DNA of 64,000 nucleotides from Streptomyces canus (GCF_001514145.1 NZ_KQ948662.1:430124-494123), one strand, 5' to 3'; numbered from the stretch's first letter, positions 41,896 to 50,990 are shown. Program-made: numbers and translations. The notes: generated from the sequence alone by a model not told the origin.

Positions 41896-41921
41896 GGCCG
41901 AACCCCGTGCTACGTTCGGCC
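41896..41921. promoter_or_regulatory. Inverted repeat and leaderless promoter at the Lrp/lyase divergence
   Basis: A perfect 8-bp inverted repeat ggccgaac-N10-gttcggcc fills 41896-41921. TACGTT at 41911-41916 lies six bases before the lrp ATG at 41923, so the operator overlaps both the -10 and the transcription start. It fits autoregulation by the Lrp protein. Confidence 0.65.
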
Positions 41922-41922
41922 G

Positions 41923-42417
41923 ATGGCCGAATCTGTCGTACTGGACCCGGTGGACCTGCATCTGCTGCGGCTGTTGCAGAACGACGCCCGGACCACCTAC
42001 CGCGACCTCGCCGCGCAGGTCGGTGTCGCGCCGTCGACCTGTCTGGACCGGGTGACCCGGCTGCGCCGCTCGGGCGTCATCCTGGGTCATCAGCTGCGGC
42101 TGGACCCGGGGAAGCTGGGCCGGGGCCTCGAGGCGCTGCTGTCGGTGCAGGTCAGGCCGCATCGGCGGGAGCTGGTGGGACCGTTCGTTGAGCGCATCAG
42201 GGCACTGCCCGAGTCGCGGACCGTCTTCCATCTGACCGGCCCCGACGACTATCTCGTGCATGTGGCCGTGGCGGACATGACGGATCTGCAGCGGCTGGTG
42301 CTGGACGAGTTCACGTCCCGGCGTGAGGTGGCCCGGGTGGAGACCCGGTTGATCTTCCAGCAGTGGGAGTGCGGACCCCTCCTGCCGCCTGCCACGCCGA
42401 CAGCGGAATCGGGGTGA
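41923..42417 (+). CDS. Lrp/AsnC family regulator
   Basis: A 164-residue Lrp regulator. The amino-terminal helix-turn-helix (LHLLRLLQNDARTTYRDLA, VGVAPSTCLDRVTRLRRSG) is followed by the RAM effector domain (VFHLTGPDDYLVHVAVADMTDLQRL). It is divergent from the trans-sulfuration enzyme, which it probably controls in response to a sulfur or other amino acid. The mRNA looks leaderless. Confidence 0.94.
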   Translation: MAESVVLDPVDLHLLRLLQNDARTTYRDLAAQVGVAPSTCLDRVTRLRRSGVILGHQLRLDPGKLGRGLEALLSVQVRPHRRELVGPFVERIRALPESRTVFHLTGPDDYLVHVAVADMTDLQRLVLDEFTSRREVARVETRLIFQQWECGPLLPPATPTAESG

Positions 42418-42450
42418 CTCCCACGAGGTCCCCGTATGAGGATGGACCGC

Positions 42451-44142
42451 ATGTCTGAGACTCAGAGCCCGCTGCCCCGTCAGGTCGCCGACGCCTACGT
42501 CGACGAGCTCATCGCCCTCGATCCGATCACCGGCACCTACCTGGGTGTGAAAGCGAGTTCCAGCAAGCTTCCCGATACCTCGCCGGCGGGCCAGGAAGCG
42601 CTCGCGGAGCTCCAGCGGGCCACGCTCGCGAAGCTCGACGAGGCCGAGCGGCAGCCCGGCGCGGACAGCGACATCGAGCGCCGGTGCGGCCGGCTGCTGC
42701 GGGAGCGCCTGACGGCCGAACTCGCCGTGCACGAGGCAGACGAGGGTCTGCGCGCGGTCGGCAACATGGCCACGCCGGCCCACTCGGTCCGCGAGGTCTT
42801 CTCCGTCACCCCGACGGAGACGGAGGAGGACTGGGCGGCGATCGCGGAGCGGCTGCGAAAGGTACCGGCCGCGTACGCGGGGTACCGCGAGTCCCTCGCG
42901 CTCGGTCTGGAGCGCAAGCTGTACGCGGCGCCGCGTCCGACCGCCACCTTCGTCGAGCAGCTCACCGAGTGGGCGGACACCGACGGCAACGGCCGGGGCT
43001 GGTTCGAGGACTTCGTCGCGGCGGGCCCCGAGGCGCTGCGCGCGGAGCTGGACGAGGCCGCCCGCGCCGCGACCGCCTCCGTGGTGGAGCTGCGCGACTG
43101 GATGCGGGACGTGTACGCGCCGACCATCGAGGGCGCCTCGAACACGGTGGGCCGGGAGCGGTACGCCCGCTGGGCACGCTACTTCAACGGCACGGACCTC
43201 GACCTGGACGAGGCCTACGCGTACGGCTGGTCCGAGTACCACCGGCTGCTCACCGAGATGAAGCAGGAAGCCGAGAAGATCCTTCCCGGCGCCGGGACGC
43301 CCTGGGTGGCGCTCGCCCACCTCGACGAGCACGGCAAGCACATCGAGGGTGTCGACGAGGTCCGCGACTGGCTCCAGGGCCTGATGGACCAGGCGATCGA
43401 CTCGCTCGACGGCACCCACTTCGAACTCGCCGAGCGGGTGCGGAAGGTGGAGTCCTGCATCGCCCCGCCCGGTGGTGCGGCGGCGCCGTACTACACGCCC
43501 CCGTCGGAGGACTTCTCGCGTCCCGGCCGCACCTGGCTGCCGACCATGGGCCAGACCCGTTTCCCGGTCTACGACCTCGTCTCCACCTGGTACCACGAGG
43601 GCGTCCCCGGCCATCACCTCCAGCTCGCCCAGTGGGCCCATGTCGCGGAGAACCTCTCCCGCTACCAGGCGGCGGTGGGCGGGGTCAGCGCCAACGCCGA
43701 GGGCTGGGCGCTGTACGCGGAGCGGCTGATGGACGAACTGGGCTTCCTCACGGACCCGGAGCAGCGGCTCGGCTATCTCGACGCGCAGATGATGCGGGCC
43801 GCCCGCGTCATCGTCGACATCGGCATGCATCTGGAGCTGGAGATCCCGGCGGACTCCCCCTTCCACCCGGGCGAGCGCTGGACCCCCGAGCTGGCGCAGG
43901 AGTTCTTCGGCGCGCACAGCAGCCGTCCGGCGGACTTCGTGGAGAGCGAGCTGACCCGCTATCTCACGATCCCCGGCCAGGCGATCGGCTACAAGCTCGG
44001 CGAGCGGGCCTGGCTGCTGGGCAGGGCGAAGGCCCGCGAACGGCACGGCGACGCCTTCGACCTGAAGGCCTGGCACATGGCGGCACTGTCGCAGGGTTCG
44101 TTGGGGCTGGACGACCTGGTGGACGAACTGGCGCGGCTCTGA
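42451..44142 (+). CDS. DUF885 family putative metallopeptidase
   Basis: A 563-residue cytoplasmic protein of the DUF885 family. The carboxyl half holds the zinc-type motif YHEGVPGHHLQLAQ (about residue 385) and a downstream glutamate in NAEGWALYAERLMDELG, consistent with a gluzincin-like peptidase. No signal peptide. The start at 42451 is favoured over 42436 and 42442 because gagga lies seven bases before it. Substrate unknown. It is followed by two back-to-back hairpins. Confidence 0.88.
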   Translation: MSETQSPLPRQVADAYVDELIALDPITGTYLGVKASSSKLPDTSPAGQEALAELQRATLAKLDEAERQPGADSDIERRCGRLLRERLTAELAVHEADEGLRAVGNMATPAHSVREVFSVTPTETEEDWAAIAERLRKVPAAYAGYRESLALGLERKLYAAPRPTATFVEQLTEWADTDGNGRGWFEDFVAAGPEALRAELDEAARAATASVVELRDWMRDVYAPTIEGASNTVGRERYARWARYFNGTDLDLDEAYAYGWSEYHRLLTEMKQEAEKILPGAGTPWVALAHLDEHGKHIEGVDEVRDWLQGLMDQAIDSLDGTHFELAERVRKVESCIAPPGGAAAPYYTPPSEDFSRPGRTWLPTMGQTRFPVYDLVSTWYHEGVPGHHLQLAQWAHVAENLSRYQAAVGGVSANAEGWALYAERLMDELGFLTDPEQRLGYLDAQMMRAARVIVDIGMHLELEIPADSPFHPGERWTPELAQEFFGAHSSRPADFVESELTRYLTIPGQAIGYKLGERAWLLGRAKARERHGDAFDLKAWHMAALSQGSLGLDDLVDELARL

Positions 44143-44154
44143 CGCTCGGGATCA

Positions 44155-44233
44155 GGTGACCGACTCGAACCCATGGTCCGGGTCGGTCACCGGCCGCAGC
44201 CGTTCACCCGCCGGCGTCGCGCACGTGAACGGC
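44155..44233. terminator. Two hairpins between convergent DUF885 and Imm21 genes
   Basis: The first is a 10-bp perfect stem (ggtgaccgac 44155-44164 with gtcggtcacc 44182-44191). The second is a 9-bp perfect stem (gccgttcac 44199-44207 with gtgaacggc 44225-44233) ending two bases before the Imm21 stop codon. Each probably serves one of the convergent genes. Confidence 0.8.
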
Positions 44234-44235
44234 CC

Positions 44236-44751
44236 TCAGTCCGGGAGCCGGCGCAGCTGGACGAGTCCCAGCCAGGTCTCCGGTCCGGGCCGTACGTTGG
44301 CGGCGCGTACCGCATACCGGCCTGGGGCGAGCGAGACCTTCAAGTGGTCGGTGTTCACGGAGTCGTTGCCGGGCCAGGCCGCGTCGAAGAGGACGACCGG
44401 GCCGGGCACCGACCACTTCACCTCGTCCTCCCAGGCGGCCGTGGCGAGCGCGGCGGGGACTTCGGCGAGGAGTTCGTCCTCGGAGTCGGCGGCGCACCAC
44501 CGTACGAAAGTGCCGTGGTCGGGGAGGTAGGAGGTCGAGGCGGGCTCGTCCCCGAGGACCAGGGCCGCGGCATCGCCGACCGGCAACAGGCCCACGAAGC
44601 CGTCCACTTCACAGGCCCGGTCGTAGTCGGAGGCCGTCTCGTCGCCGTCGGCGCCCGCCCAGAACGGCAGCACCGTCTCCGGCACCGCTATGAGCGGGCC
44701 GCCGCCCGACTCCACCCACTCCACCGTGCCCGGCTCCGCGTATCGCACCAT
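44236..44751 (-). CDS. Imm21-type immunity protein (orphan)
   Basis: A 171-residue soluble protein. The segments WVESGGGPLIAVPE, GADGDETASDYDRACEVDGF, GDEPASTSYLP and RWCAADSEDELL match the Imm21 immunity family as I remember it. Immunity proteins neutralise polymorphic toxins, but no toxin gene lies beside it. The start at 44751 (MVRYAEPGTVEW) is the likeliest; longer frames upstream do not resemble the family. Convergent with the DUF885 gene. Confidence 0.75.
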   Translation of the reverse strand: MVRYAEPGTVEWVESGGGPLIAVPETVLPFWAGADGDETASDYDRACEVDGFVGLLPVGDAAALVLGDEPASTSYLPDHGTFVRWCAADSEDELLAEVPAALATAAWEDEVKWSVPGPVVLFDAAWPGNDSVNTDHLKVSLAPGRYAVRAANVRPGPETWLGLVQLRRLPD

Positions 44752-45077
44752 GCGCCAGAACCTACACGCACAGGAACCCCAGGGTTGCACCTGCACAGGA
44801 ACCGTTCTCATGGACTGAGCAGGAGTGAGCCCGCTCAGCCGCACGTCCCGAACGGTCTTGGGCGGGCCAGGCCCCTACACGACCTGGCCATATGGCTACG
44901 CCCATAGGCGACGGGGAGGCCCTGAACCATCGCTCTGGTGGAGCAGGGGCCCGCACGCTGACGCCGTACCCGGCGTCCCAGGTCGCACGATTGCGTCAAC
45001 CCGGACGGCCCAGAGCGCCGCAAGCCGGGAAGCCGGCCATCACACGATCGTGCATGCCCCACCACAGTCGCCAGGAC
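44752..45077. other. Non-coding gap with small palindromes
   Basis: No gene, tRNA or clear terminator was found in this 326-bp stretch. It holds two perfect 10-bp palindromes, gccatatggc at 44887-44896 and cacgatcgtg at 45043-45052, and a gcacgattgcg segment near 44986. Short frames here are low-complexity. Confidence 0.5.
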
Positions 45078-45563
45078 TCAGCAGCCGCAGTCCTCCAAGC
45101 CGGCCGGGGCGGTCAACGGGTCGGCGGTGCGCCGCTCGTGGCCCTGCCAGGTCTCGAACTCGAAGCCCTCGCGCACCCAGTACTCGAAGCCGCCGAGCAT
45201 CTCCTTGACCTGGTAGCCGAGTTCGGCGAGGGCGAGCGCGGCGCGGGTGGCGCCGTTGCAGCCCGGCCCCCAGCAGTACGTCACGACGGGCACGGACCTG
45301 TCGAGGAGTTGTCCGGCCTGCCCGGGGATGAGGGCGGTGGGCAGGTGGACCGCGCCCGGGACATGTCCCTGGTCCCAGGCGTCGGTGGAGCGGGAGTCGA
45401 GGACGACGAAGCCGGGGTCGCCATCGGCGGCGAGCGCGGCGGCGACGTCGGACACGTCGGCGTGGAAGACGAGACTGGCGCGGAAGTGGGCGGCGGCCTC
45501 GGCCGGGGAGGCGGGGGCCACGCGCAGAACCGGGTTCAGGGTGAGCGAGTCGGTTGTCGTCAT
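45078..45563 (-). CDS. Rhodanese-like sulfurtransferase
   Basis: A 161-residue single-domain rhodanese. The domain has FVVLDSRSTDAWDQGHVPGAVHLP and the active-site cysteine in VTYCWGPGCNGA. Two more cysteines close the chain (LEDCGC). It carries sulfur between thiosulfate or persulfide donors and acceptors in the cytoplasm. It is divergent from an Lrp regulator at 45658, with an array of ATTCC boxes between them. Confidence 0.9.
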   Translation of the reverse strand: MTTTDSLTLNPVLRVAPASPAEAAAHFRASLVFHADVSDVAAALAADGDPGFVVLDSRSTDAWDQGHVPGAVHLPTALIPGQAGQLLDRSVPVVTYCWGPGCNGATRAALALAELGYQVKEMLGGFEYWVREGFEFETWQGHERRTADPLTAPAGLEDCGC

Positions 45564-45604
45564 GGCCAGAAATCTACGATGGGCGATCGACTACCTGAAG
45601 GGGA

Positions 45605-45672
45605 ATTCCACGGCATCCATCTTGCTCGGCCGGGGATTCCCCTGGTATTCCTCGGGTATGACCGCGTATTCC
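45605..45672. promoter_or_regulatory. Four helically phased ATTCC boxes
   Basis: The core attcc starts at 45605, 45636, 45647 and 45668, spaced by 31, 11 and 21 bp, which are three, one and two helical turns. All boxes therefore lie on one face of the DNA. Two sit in partial palindromes (gggaattcc, ggggattcccc). The array covers the start of the lrp gene and the region toward the divergent rhodanese gene, as expected for an Lrp-family wrap. Confidence 0.6.
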
Positions 45673-46104
45673 CCGGACGACACCGACTGGCGCATCCTCG
45701 ACGTCCTCCAGCGGGAGGGCCGGGCCAGTTTCACCGAGCTCGCCCGTGCCGTGTCGATGTCCGCGAGCGCGGTCACCGAGCGGGTGCGGCGGCTGGAGGA
45801 GGCGGGGGTCATCCAGGGGTACGCCGCGGTCGTCGACCCCGACCGGCTGGGCCTGCCGATCCTGGCGTTCGTCCGCCTGCGGTACCCCAACGGCAACTAC
45901 AAGCCCTTCCACGACCTGGTCGCCGTGACGCCCGAGATCCTGGAGGCGCACCACGTGACCGGCGACGACTGCTTCGTCATCAAGGTGGCCGCCCGCTCGA
46001 TGCGTCACCTGGAGGAGGTGTCGGGCAGGATCGGCACGCTGGGCTCGGTGACCACGAGCGTCGTCTACTCCTCCCCGCTCCCCCGGCGGCCCCTGGGGCG
46101 CTGA
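45658..46104 (+). CDS. Lrp/AsnC family regulator
   Basis: A 148-residue Lrp regulator with helix-turn-helix WRILDVLQREGRASFTELARA and SMSASAVTERVRRLEEAG, then a RAM domain (LEAHHVTGDDCFVIKVAARSM). It starts ATG at 45658 with TATTCC six bases upstream, probably leaderless. It is divergent from the rhodanese gene, suggesting control of sulfur transfer in response to an amino acid. It ends two bases from the convergent sbcC stop. Confidence 0.92.
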   Translation: MTAYSPDDTDWRILDVLQREGRASFTELARAVSMSASAVTERVRRLEEAGVIQGYAAVVDPDRLGLPILAFVRLRYPNGNYKPFHDLVAVTPEILEAHHVTGDDCFVIKVAARSMRHLEEVSGRIGTLGSVTTSVVYSSPLPRRPLGR

Positions 46105-46106
46105 CC

Positions 46107-49100
46107 TCAGCCGCCGCCCCGCTGTTTCAGCACCGACCCCGAGCGCCCCTTCACGACCTCCAGCTGGGCGTGGATCCGCCGGCGCAGGTCGGCCACATGG
46201 CTCACGATGCCCACGCTGCGGTCGCGTTCCCGCAGTGAGTCCAGGACGTCGAGGACCTCGTCCAGGGTCTGGTCGTCGAGGCTGCCGAAGCCCTCGTCGA
46301 TGAAGAGGGTGTCGAGCCGGACCCCGCCGGCCTCGTCGGTGACGACGTCCGCCAGGCCGAGGGCCAGGGCGAGGGAGGCGAAGAAGGTCTCCCCGCCCGA
46401 CAGGGTCGCGGTGTCCCGCTCGCGTCCGGTCCAGGCGTCGACGACGTGCAGCCCGAGTCCGCTGCGGCCGCGTCCGGTGCGGTCGTCGGAGTGGACGAGG
46501 GTGTAGCGGCCGGAGGACATGCGCTGCAGGCGTGCGGTCGCGGCGGCCGCCACCTGTTCCAGGCGGGCCGCGAGCACATAGGCCTCCAGCCGCATCTTGC
46601 GTTCGTTGTCCGCGGAGGTGCCCGCGGCGAGTGCGGACAGCCGGGCCACCCGGTCGTACTCCTCGCGCAGCGGCGCCAGCCGCCTGAGGCCGGTGGCCGA
46701 GCGGGCGGAGAGCCGGTCGAGTTCGGCGCAGCGCCGGGCGGCCGCGTCGAGCGCGGAGGCGGCCTCGCGGACCCGGCGACCCGCGTCGGCGGCGGCCCGC
46801 TCCGCCCGCGCCACGTCGGCGGGCGGCTGCTGCGCGGCGTCGGAGGTGTCGGTCTCGGCGAGTACGGCCCGTACCGCGGACTCCTCGGCCTGCCAGGCGT
46901 CCAGCCGGCGCTGGAGGTCGCGGTGGGCCGTCTCGTCGAGGAGGGCGGCGGCCGCGGCCTGCGGGGTGTCGAAGCCGGCCCGGAAGGCGGCGTCGGCGAG
47001 CCGGGCGTCGGCGTCCTTGAGCCGCTGGGCGGTGTCCTCGGCGACGCGCGCGGTGTCGGCGCCGTCGGTGAGCAGTGCGGCCTGCCGCTCCAGCTGGGCG
47101 GCGCGGGCGGCCACGCTGTCGGCGGCGCCGCGCGCTTCGGTCAACTCCGCTTCGAGGGTGGTGCGTTCCCGGTCCAGGGCGTCCCGGCGGGCGCCGCGGG
47201 ACGCGGTGCGCACGGCGGCGTCCTGCTGGGCCGACAGCCGCTGTTCGCGCTCCCGCTCGGCCTGCCGCAGCTGTTCCGTCGCGGTGTGGAGAGCCGAGGC
47301 GGCGCTGCGGGCCTGGGCGTATTCGCGCTCCAACTCGTCGACCTGGACGGCGAGTTCCTCGGTGGAGGTGTCCCCGGCCTCGCCCTGGGCGGCGGCCAGG
47401 GCCCGCTGGACGAAGGCGAGGCGCCGCTCGGCCTCGGTGCGCTGTTCGTCGGCGTGCTGCGAGGTGGCGAGCGCGCGCTCCTCGGTCTCCCGGTCGACGT
47501 GTCCGGCGTCCTTGCGCGCGGGGGCGGGGTGTTCGGTGGCGCCGCAGACCGCGCAGGGCTCGCCGGCGGTGAGTTGTGCGGCCAGCTCGGCGGCGATGCC
47601 GTTCAGCCGCTGTTCCTTGACGTCCAGCCAGTCGGCGCGGGCCTTCAGCGCGCGGTCCGTCGCCTCGATGACCTGTTGCTGGGCGTCGTCGGTGTCCCGG
47701 GCGAACTGGTCGCGCTGGCGTGCGGCGGCGAGCCGCTTGCGGGCGGGCTCCCGCTGCACGGCCAGCTGTTCGGCGCGGGTGGCCGCCTCCTGGGCGGACT
47801 CGACGCCGTGCAGAAGACCCGCGCGGGCCTCCTCCCATCCGGCCAGCCATGCCTCGGCCTCCTGGAGAACCTCCTCGTCGGAGCGCTCCTGGCGGTCCAG
47901 GTCGGCGCGTTCCACGACGAGTTCGGCCAGGCGCTGCTCGGCGCGCCGGGCCGAGTCCAGGCCGCCCAGCTCCTCGGCCGCTCGGCGTGCGGCGGCGGCG
48001 AGTCCGGCGGCGCCCGCCCCCGCGAAGGTGTCCGGCAGCAGCCCACGCGCGCGTGCCTCGGCCACGGCCGCCCGGCGGTGCTCCGCCTCTGCCTCTTCCC
48101 GCAGCTCCAGCGCGGGCGCCACCGCCTCCGCCTTGCGGGACCTCTCCATCCTGGCCTGTGCCCGGTGGTAGCCGTCGGCGCGCTCCTCAAGCAGTGCGGC
48201 CCGCTCGTGCGCCTGGTCGAACCGGCGTTGCAGCCGGTCGACTTCGCGTATGTCGGCCAGGGCGCGCTCGGCGGCGGCCTGGGCGGACTCCGCGGCACCG
48301 AGTCCGCAATGGGCGATCGTCAGCTGCTCACGGGCGGTGCTGCGGGCCACGGCGGCCGCGCTCAGGACGGCCTCGGCCAGCCCCGGTTCACCCGGCGCCA
48401 GCTCGGGCAGCTCCATCGCGTCACCGGCCGCCTGCTGCATACGGTGCGCGTCGGCCAGCAGCTCGGCGTCCCCCTCACGCACCTGCGCCTCGGCGGCACG
48501 GCGGCGCTCGGCCAGCCGCTTCTCGACCTCGGCGAACCGATGGGTGTCGAAGAGCCGTCCCAGCAGCTTGCCGCGCGCTTCGGCGTCGGCCCGCAGGAAG
48601 CGCGCGAAGTCGCCCTGGGGCAGCAGCACGACCTGGCAGAACTGCTCGCGGCTCATGCCGAGCAGCTGGGTGATCTCCTCACCGATCTCCTGGTGGGACC
48701 GGCTCAGGTCCTTCCACGCCCCGGCGGCCCCGTCGTACTCGCGCAGCCAGCTCTGCGCCTTGTCGAGCGTCGTACCGGATCCGCGCTTCTTGGGGCGCTC
48801 CCACGGCGGTTGCCGGGTGATCTCCAACCGGCGCCCGGCGACGGTGAGTTCGAGGCGGATCTCCGTGCGGGTACCCGAAGCGGCGTGATCGCTCCGCAGA
48901 GTCATGCCCTGTCCGCTCTGCCGGGCCCCCGGCACGGCGCCGTACAGCGCGTAGCACACGGCGTCCAGCACCGACGTCTTGCCCGCTCCCGTCGGTCCGT
49001 GCAGCAGGAACAGCCCCGCCGCCGACAGTTCGTCGAAGTCGACCGTCTGGGAACCGCCGAACGGTCCAAAAGCCGTGATGTCCAGCCGGTGCAGCCTCAC
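46107..49100 (-). CDS. sbcC: Exonuclease SbcC (SMC-like ATPase subunit)
   Basis: A 997-residue SMC-type ATPase of the SbcCD (Mre11-Rad50-like) nuclease, which opens hairpins and processes DNA ends. Walker A is HGPTGAGKTSVLD near residue 35. Long coiled coils flank a central zinc hook EPCAVCGATEHP at about residue 520. The carboxyl end has the signature LSGGETFFASLALALGL and Walker B LDTLFIDEGFGSLD. Its start overlaps the sbcD stop by four bases. Confidence 0.96.
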   Translation of the reverse strand: MRLHRLDITAFGPFGGSQTVDFDELSAAGLFLLHGPTGAGKTSVLDAVCYALYGAVPGARQSGQGMTLRSDHAASGTRTEIRLELTVAGRRLEITRQPPWERPKKRGSGTTLDKAQSWLREYDGAAGAWKDLSRSHQEIGEEITQLLGMSREQFCQVVLLPQGDFARFLRADAEARGKLLGRLFDTHRFAEVEKRLAERRRAAEAQVREGDAELLADAHRMQQAAGDAMELPELAPGEPGLAEAVLSAAAVARSTAREQLTIAHCGLGAAESAQAAAERALADIREVDRLQRRFDQAHERAALLEERADGYHRAQARMERSRKAEAVAPALELREEAEAEHRRAAVAEARARGLLPDTFAGAGAAGLAAAARRAAEELGGLDSARRAEQRLAELVVERADLDRQERSDEEVLQEAEAWLAGWEEARAGLLHGVESAQEAATRAEQLAVQREPARKRLAAARQRDQFARDTDDAQQQVIEATDRALKARADWLDVKEQRLNGIAAELAAQLTAGEPCAVCGATEHPAPARKDAGHVDRETEERALATSQHADEQRTEAERRLAFVQRALAAAQGEAGDTSTEELAVQVDELEREYAQARSAASALHTATEQLRQAEREREQRLSAQQDAAVRTASRGARRDALDRERTTLEAELTEARGAADSVAARAAQLERQAALLTDGADTARVAEDTAQRLKDADARLADAAFRAGFDTPQAAAAALLDETAHRDLQRRLDAWQAEESAVRAVLAETDTSDAAQQPPADVARAERAAADAGRRVREAASALDAAARRCAELDRLSARSATGLRRLAPLREEYDRVARLSALAAGTSADNERKMRLEAYVLAARLEQVAAAATARLQRMSSGRYTLVHSDDRTGRGRSGLGLHVVDAWTGRERDTATLSGGETFFASLALALGLADVVTDEAGGVRLDTLFIDEGFGSLDDQTLDEVLDVLDSLRERDRSVGIVSHVADLRRRIHAQLEVVKGRSGSVLKQRGGG

Positions 49101-50260
49101 CGCGCCACCTCCCGCACGGTCTCGTCCGCGCGCACGGCGTCGAACGCGTCCCGCAGCACGGTCTGTTCACGCTCGTCGGGCCCGGCGCCTCGCACATGGG
49201 CCACGAAGTCCTCGGCGATCTCCTGGTCGCTGCGCCCGGCCAGCCGCCGGGCGTACGACACATCGGGGTCGTCCGGGGTCCGCTCGGGATCGAACACGAG
49301 GCTGAGCGTGTGCGGGAAGCGCTCACAGAGCCGGGCCATGGGTTCCGCCGGGCGGACCGGGTCGGTGAGGGTCGCCTCGACCCAGGCCTCCTCCTGGGGC
49401 ACGAGCCGCGGATCGGCGAGGAGCTCCTCCAGCGTCCCCCGGATGCGGGCCAGCGCCCGCGGCACCGGGCAGTCGACGCGCTCGGCGGTGACCGCGCCCT
49501 CCGCGTCCAGGTCGACCAGCCACATGCTCTTGCGGTGGTCGGTCTCCGAGAAGGAGTACGGCAGCGGGGACCCGGAGTAGCGCACGCGCTCGGTGATGGT
49601 CTGGCTGCCGTGCAGATGCCCGAGGGCCGCGTAGTCGACCCCGTCGAAGACCCCGGCGGGCACGGCGGCCACCCCGCCCACGGTGATGTCCCGCTCGCTG
49701 TCGCTGGCCTCGCCGCCCGTGACGAAGGCATGGGCGAGGACGACGGACCGCGTCCCCCGCGCGCGCGTCGCGAGATCGGCGCGGACGCGGTCCATGGCGG
49801 CGGCGAGCACCGCCTCGTGGCCCGCCTTCTCCACAGCGAACTCGTCCTTCACCAGGGCGGGTTCAAGATACGGCAGCCCGTAGAAGGCCACGTCACCGTG
49901 GACATCGGAGAGGACCACGGGAGTCCCGCACGCCGCCGGTTCGGTCCGCAGATGGATACCGGCGCGTTCGATCAGCCCCGCGCCGACCCCCAGGCGGCGG
50001 GCGGAGTCGTGATTCCCTGAGATCATCACCGTCGGCACGCCGAGGTCGGCGAGCCTGTGCAGGGCGGCGTCGAACAACTCGACCGCGGCGAGCGGCGGCA
50101 CCGCCCGGTCGTACACGTCTCCCGACACGACCACCGCGTCCACCCCGTGCTCCCGCACGGTCGTGACGAGGTGACCGATGAACTCGGCCTGGGCCCCGAG
50201 CATGTTGACCCGGTGGAACGCCCGGCCGAGATGCCAGTCGGAAGTGTGCAGCAGCCTCAT
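49097..50260 (-). CDS. sbcD: Exonuclease SbcD (Mre11-like nuclease subunit)
   Basis: A 387-residue metallophosphatase-fold nuclease. Metal-binding motifs are HTSDWHLGR at the start, VVSGDVYDRA, ISGNHDSARRL, and GHLHGSQ. It pairs with SbcC to cut DNA ends and palindromes. On the minus strand, TAGTCT lies eight bases before the ATG, so the leader is at most very short. It is the first gene of the sbcD-sbcC operon. Confidence 0.96.
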   Translation of the reverse strand: MRLLHTSDWHLGRAFHRVNMLGAQAEFIGHLVTTVREHGVDAVVVSGDVYDRAVPPLAAVELFDAALHRLADLGVPTVMISGNHDSARRLGVGAGLIERAGIHLRTEPAACGTPVVLSDVHGDVAFYGLPYLEPALVKDEFAVEKAGHEAVLAAAMDRVRADLATRARGTRSVVLAHAFVTGGEASDSERDITVGGVAAVPAGVFDGVDYAALGHLHGSQTITERVRYSGSPLPYSFSETDHRKSMWLVDLDAEGAVTAERVDCPVPRALARIRGTLEELLADPRLVPQEEAWVEATLTDPVRPAEPMARLCERFPHTLSLVFDPERTPDDPDVSYARRLAGRSDQEIAEDFVAHVRGAGPDEREQTVLRDAFDAVRADETVREVAR

Positions 50261-50363
50261 GATCCCCGAGACTAACGGCCGGGTCTGACATCACGGGCGG
50301 TTACTCCCGTATCGACCCGTCATGACCAGAGACAGGAAAGGGCGTTATGCCCGGAAAGTGCAA

Positions 50364-50990
50364 CTAGGCGTCCCCGTACGCCTCTCCCCCGAGCGCGAAC
50401 CCCGCCGTCCCCGCGGTCACGTCCGCCAGCCATCCCCGGAACGCCTCCACGTCCGCGTCCGGCAAGCCGATCTCGATCGTGACCGCCTCGCCGTACCGCA
50501 CGTCCCGCACCTCGCGTCCGGTCGAGCGCAGGTCGTTCTGCACCTTGCCGGCGCGCTGGTGGTCGACGGTCACCGTGGCGAGGCGGAACCGACGCCGGGT
50601 GAGGGTGCCCACCGTGTCCAGGGCCTCGCCGACCGCGCCGCCGTACGCCCTGATCAGTCCGCCCGCGCCGAGCTTGACGCCGCCGTAGTAGCGGGTGACG
50701 ACGGCGGCGATGTACCGCATGTCGCGGCGCAGCAGCATCTGGAGCATGGGGACGCCCGCGGTGCCGCCGGGTTCGCCGTCGTCGTTCGCCTTCTGGATCG
50801 CGGCGTCGGCGCCGATGACGTACGCATAGCAGTTGTGGGTGGCGTCGGCGTGCTCCTTGCGGACGGACGCGATGAAGTCCTGGGCCTCCTTCTCGGTGGC
50901 CGCCGGGGCGAGGGCGCACAGGAAGCGGGAGCGGTTGACCTCGGTCTCGTGCACCCCCGCGCGGGCCACTGTGCGGTACTCGTCCTGCAT
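50364..50990 (-). CDS. YigZ/IMPACT family protein
   Basis: A 208-residue protein of the YigZ (UPF0029/IMPACT) family. The first domain has ATHNCYAYVIG, DDGEPGGTAGVPML and VVTRYYGGVKLGAGGL; a ferredoxin-like second domain follows. The eukaryotic relative IMPACT affects translation control, but the bacterial role is unclear. It lies on the minus strand between sbcD and the SixA-like gene, all transcribed leftward. Confidence 0.93.
   Translation of the reverse strand: MQDEYRTVARAGVHETEVNRSRFLCALAPAATEKEAQDFIASVRKEHADATHNCYAYVIGADAAIQKANDDGEPGGTAGVPMLQMLLRRDMRYIAAVVTRYYGGVKLGAGGLIRAYGGAVGEALDTVGTLTRRRFRLATVTVDHQRAGKVQNDLRSTGREVRDVRYGEAVTIEIGLPDADVEAFRGWLADVTAGTAGFALGGEAYGDA

Noticed and set aside
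41881..44076. Long minus-strand extension upstream of the PLP lyase
   Set aside because: It is antisense to the Lrp and DUF885 genes and unrelated to the lyase family; the lyase starts near 41862.
44752..45077. tRNA or small RNA gene
   Set aside because: No acceptor stem, anticodon arm or T-loop pattern could be folded on either strand; only short palindromes are present.
46446..49580. A 1044-codon plus-strand frame antisense to sbcC and sbcD
   Set aside because: Glycine-rich, no recognisable domain, and fully covered by two well-supported genes on the other strand.
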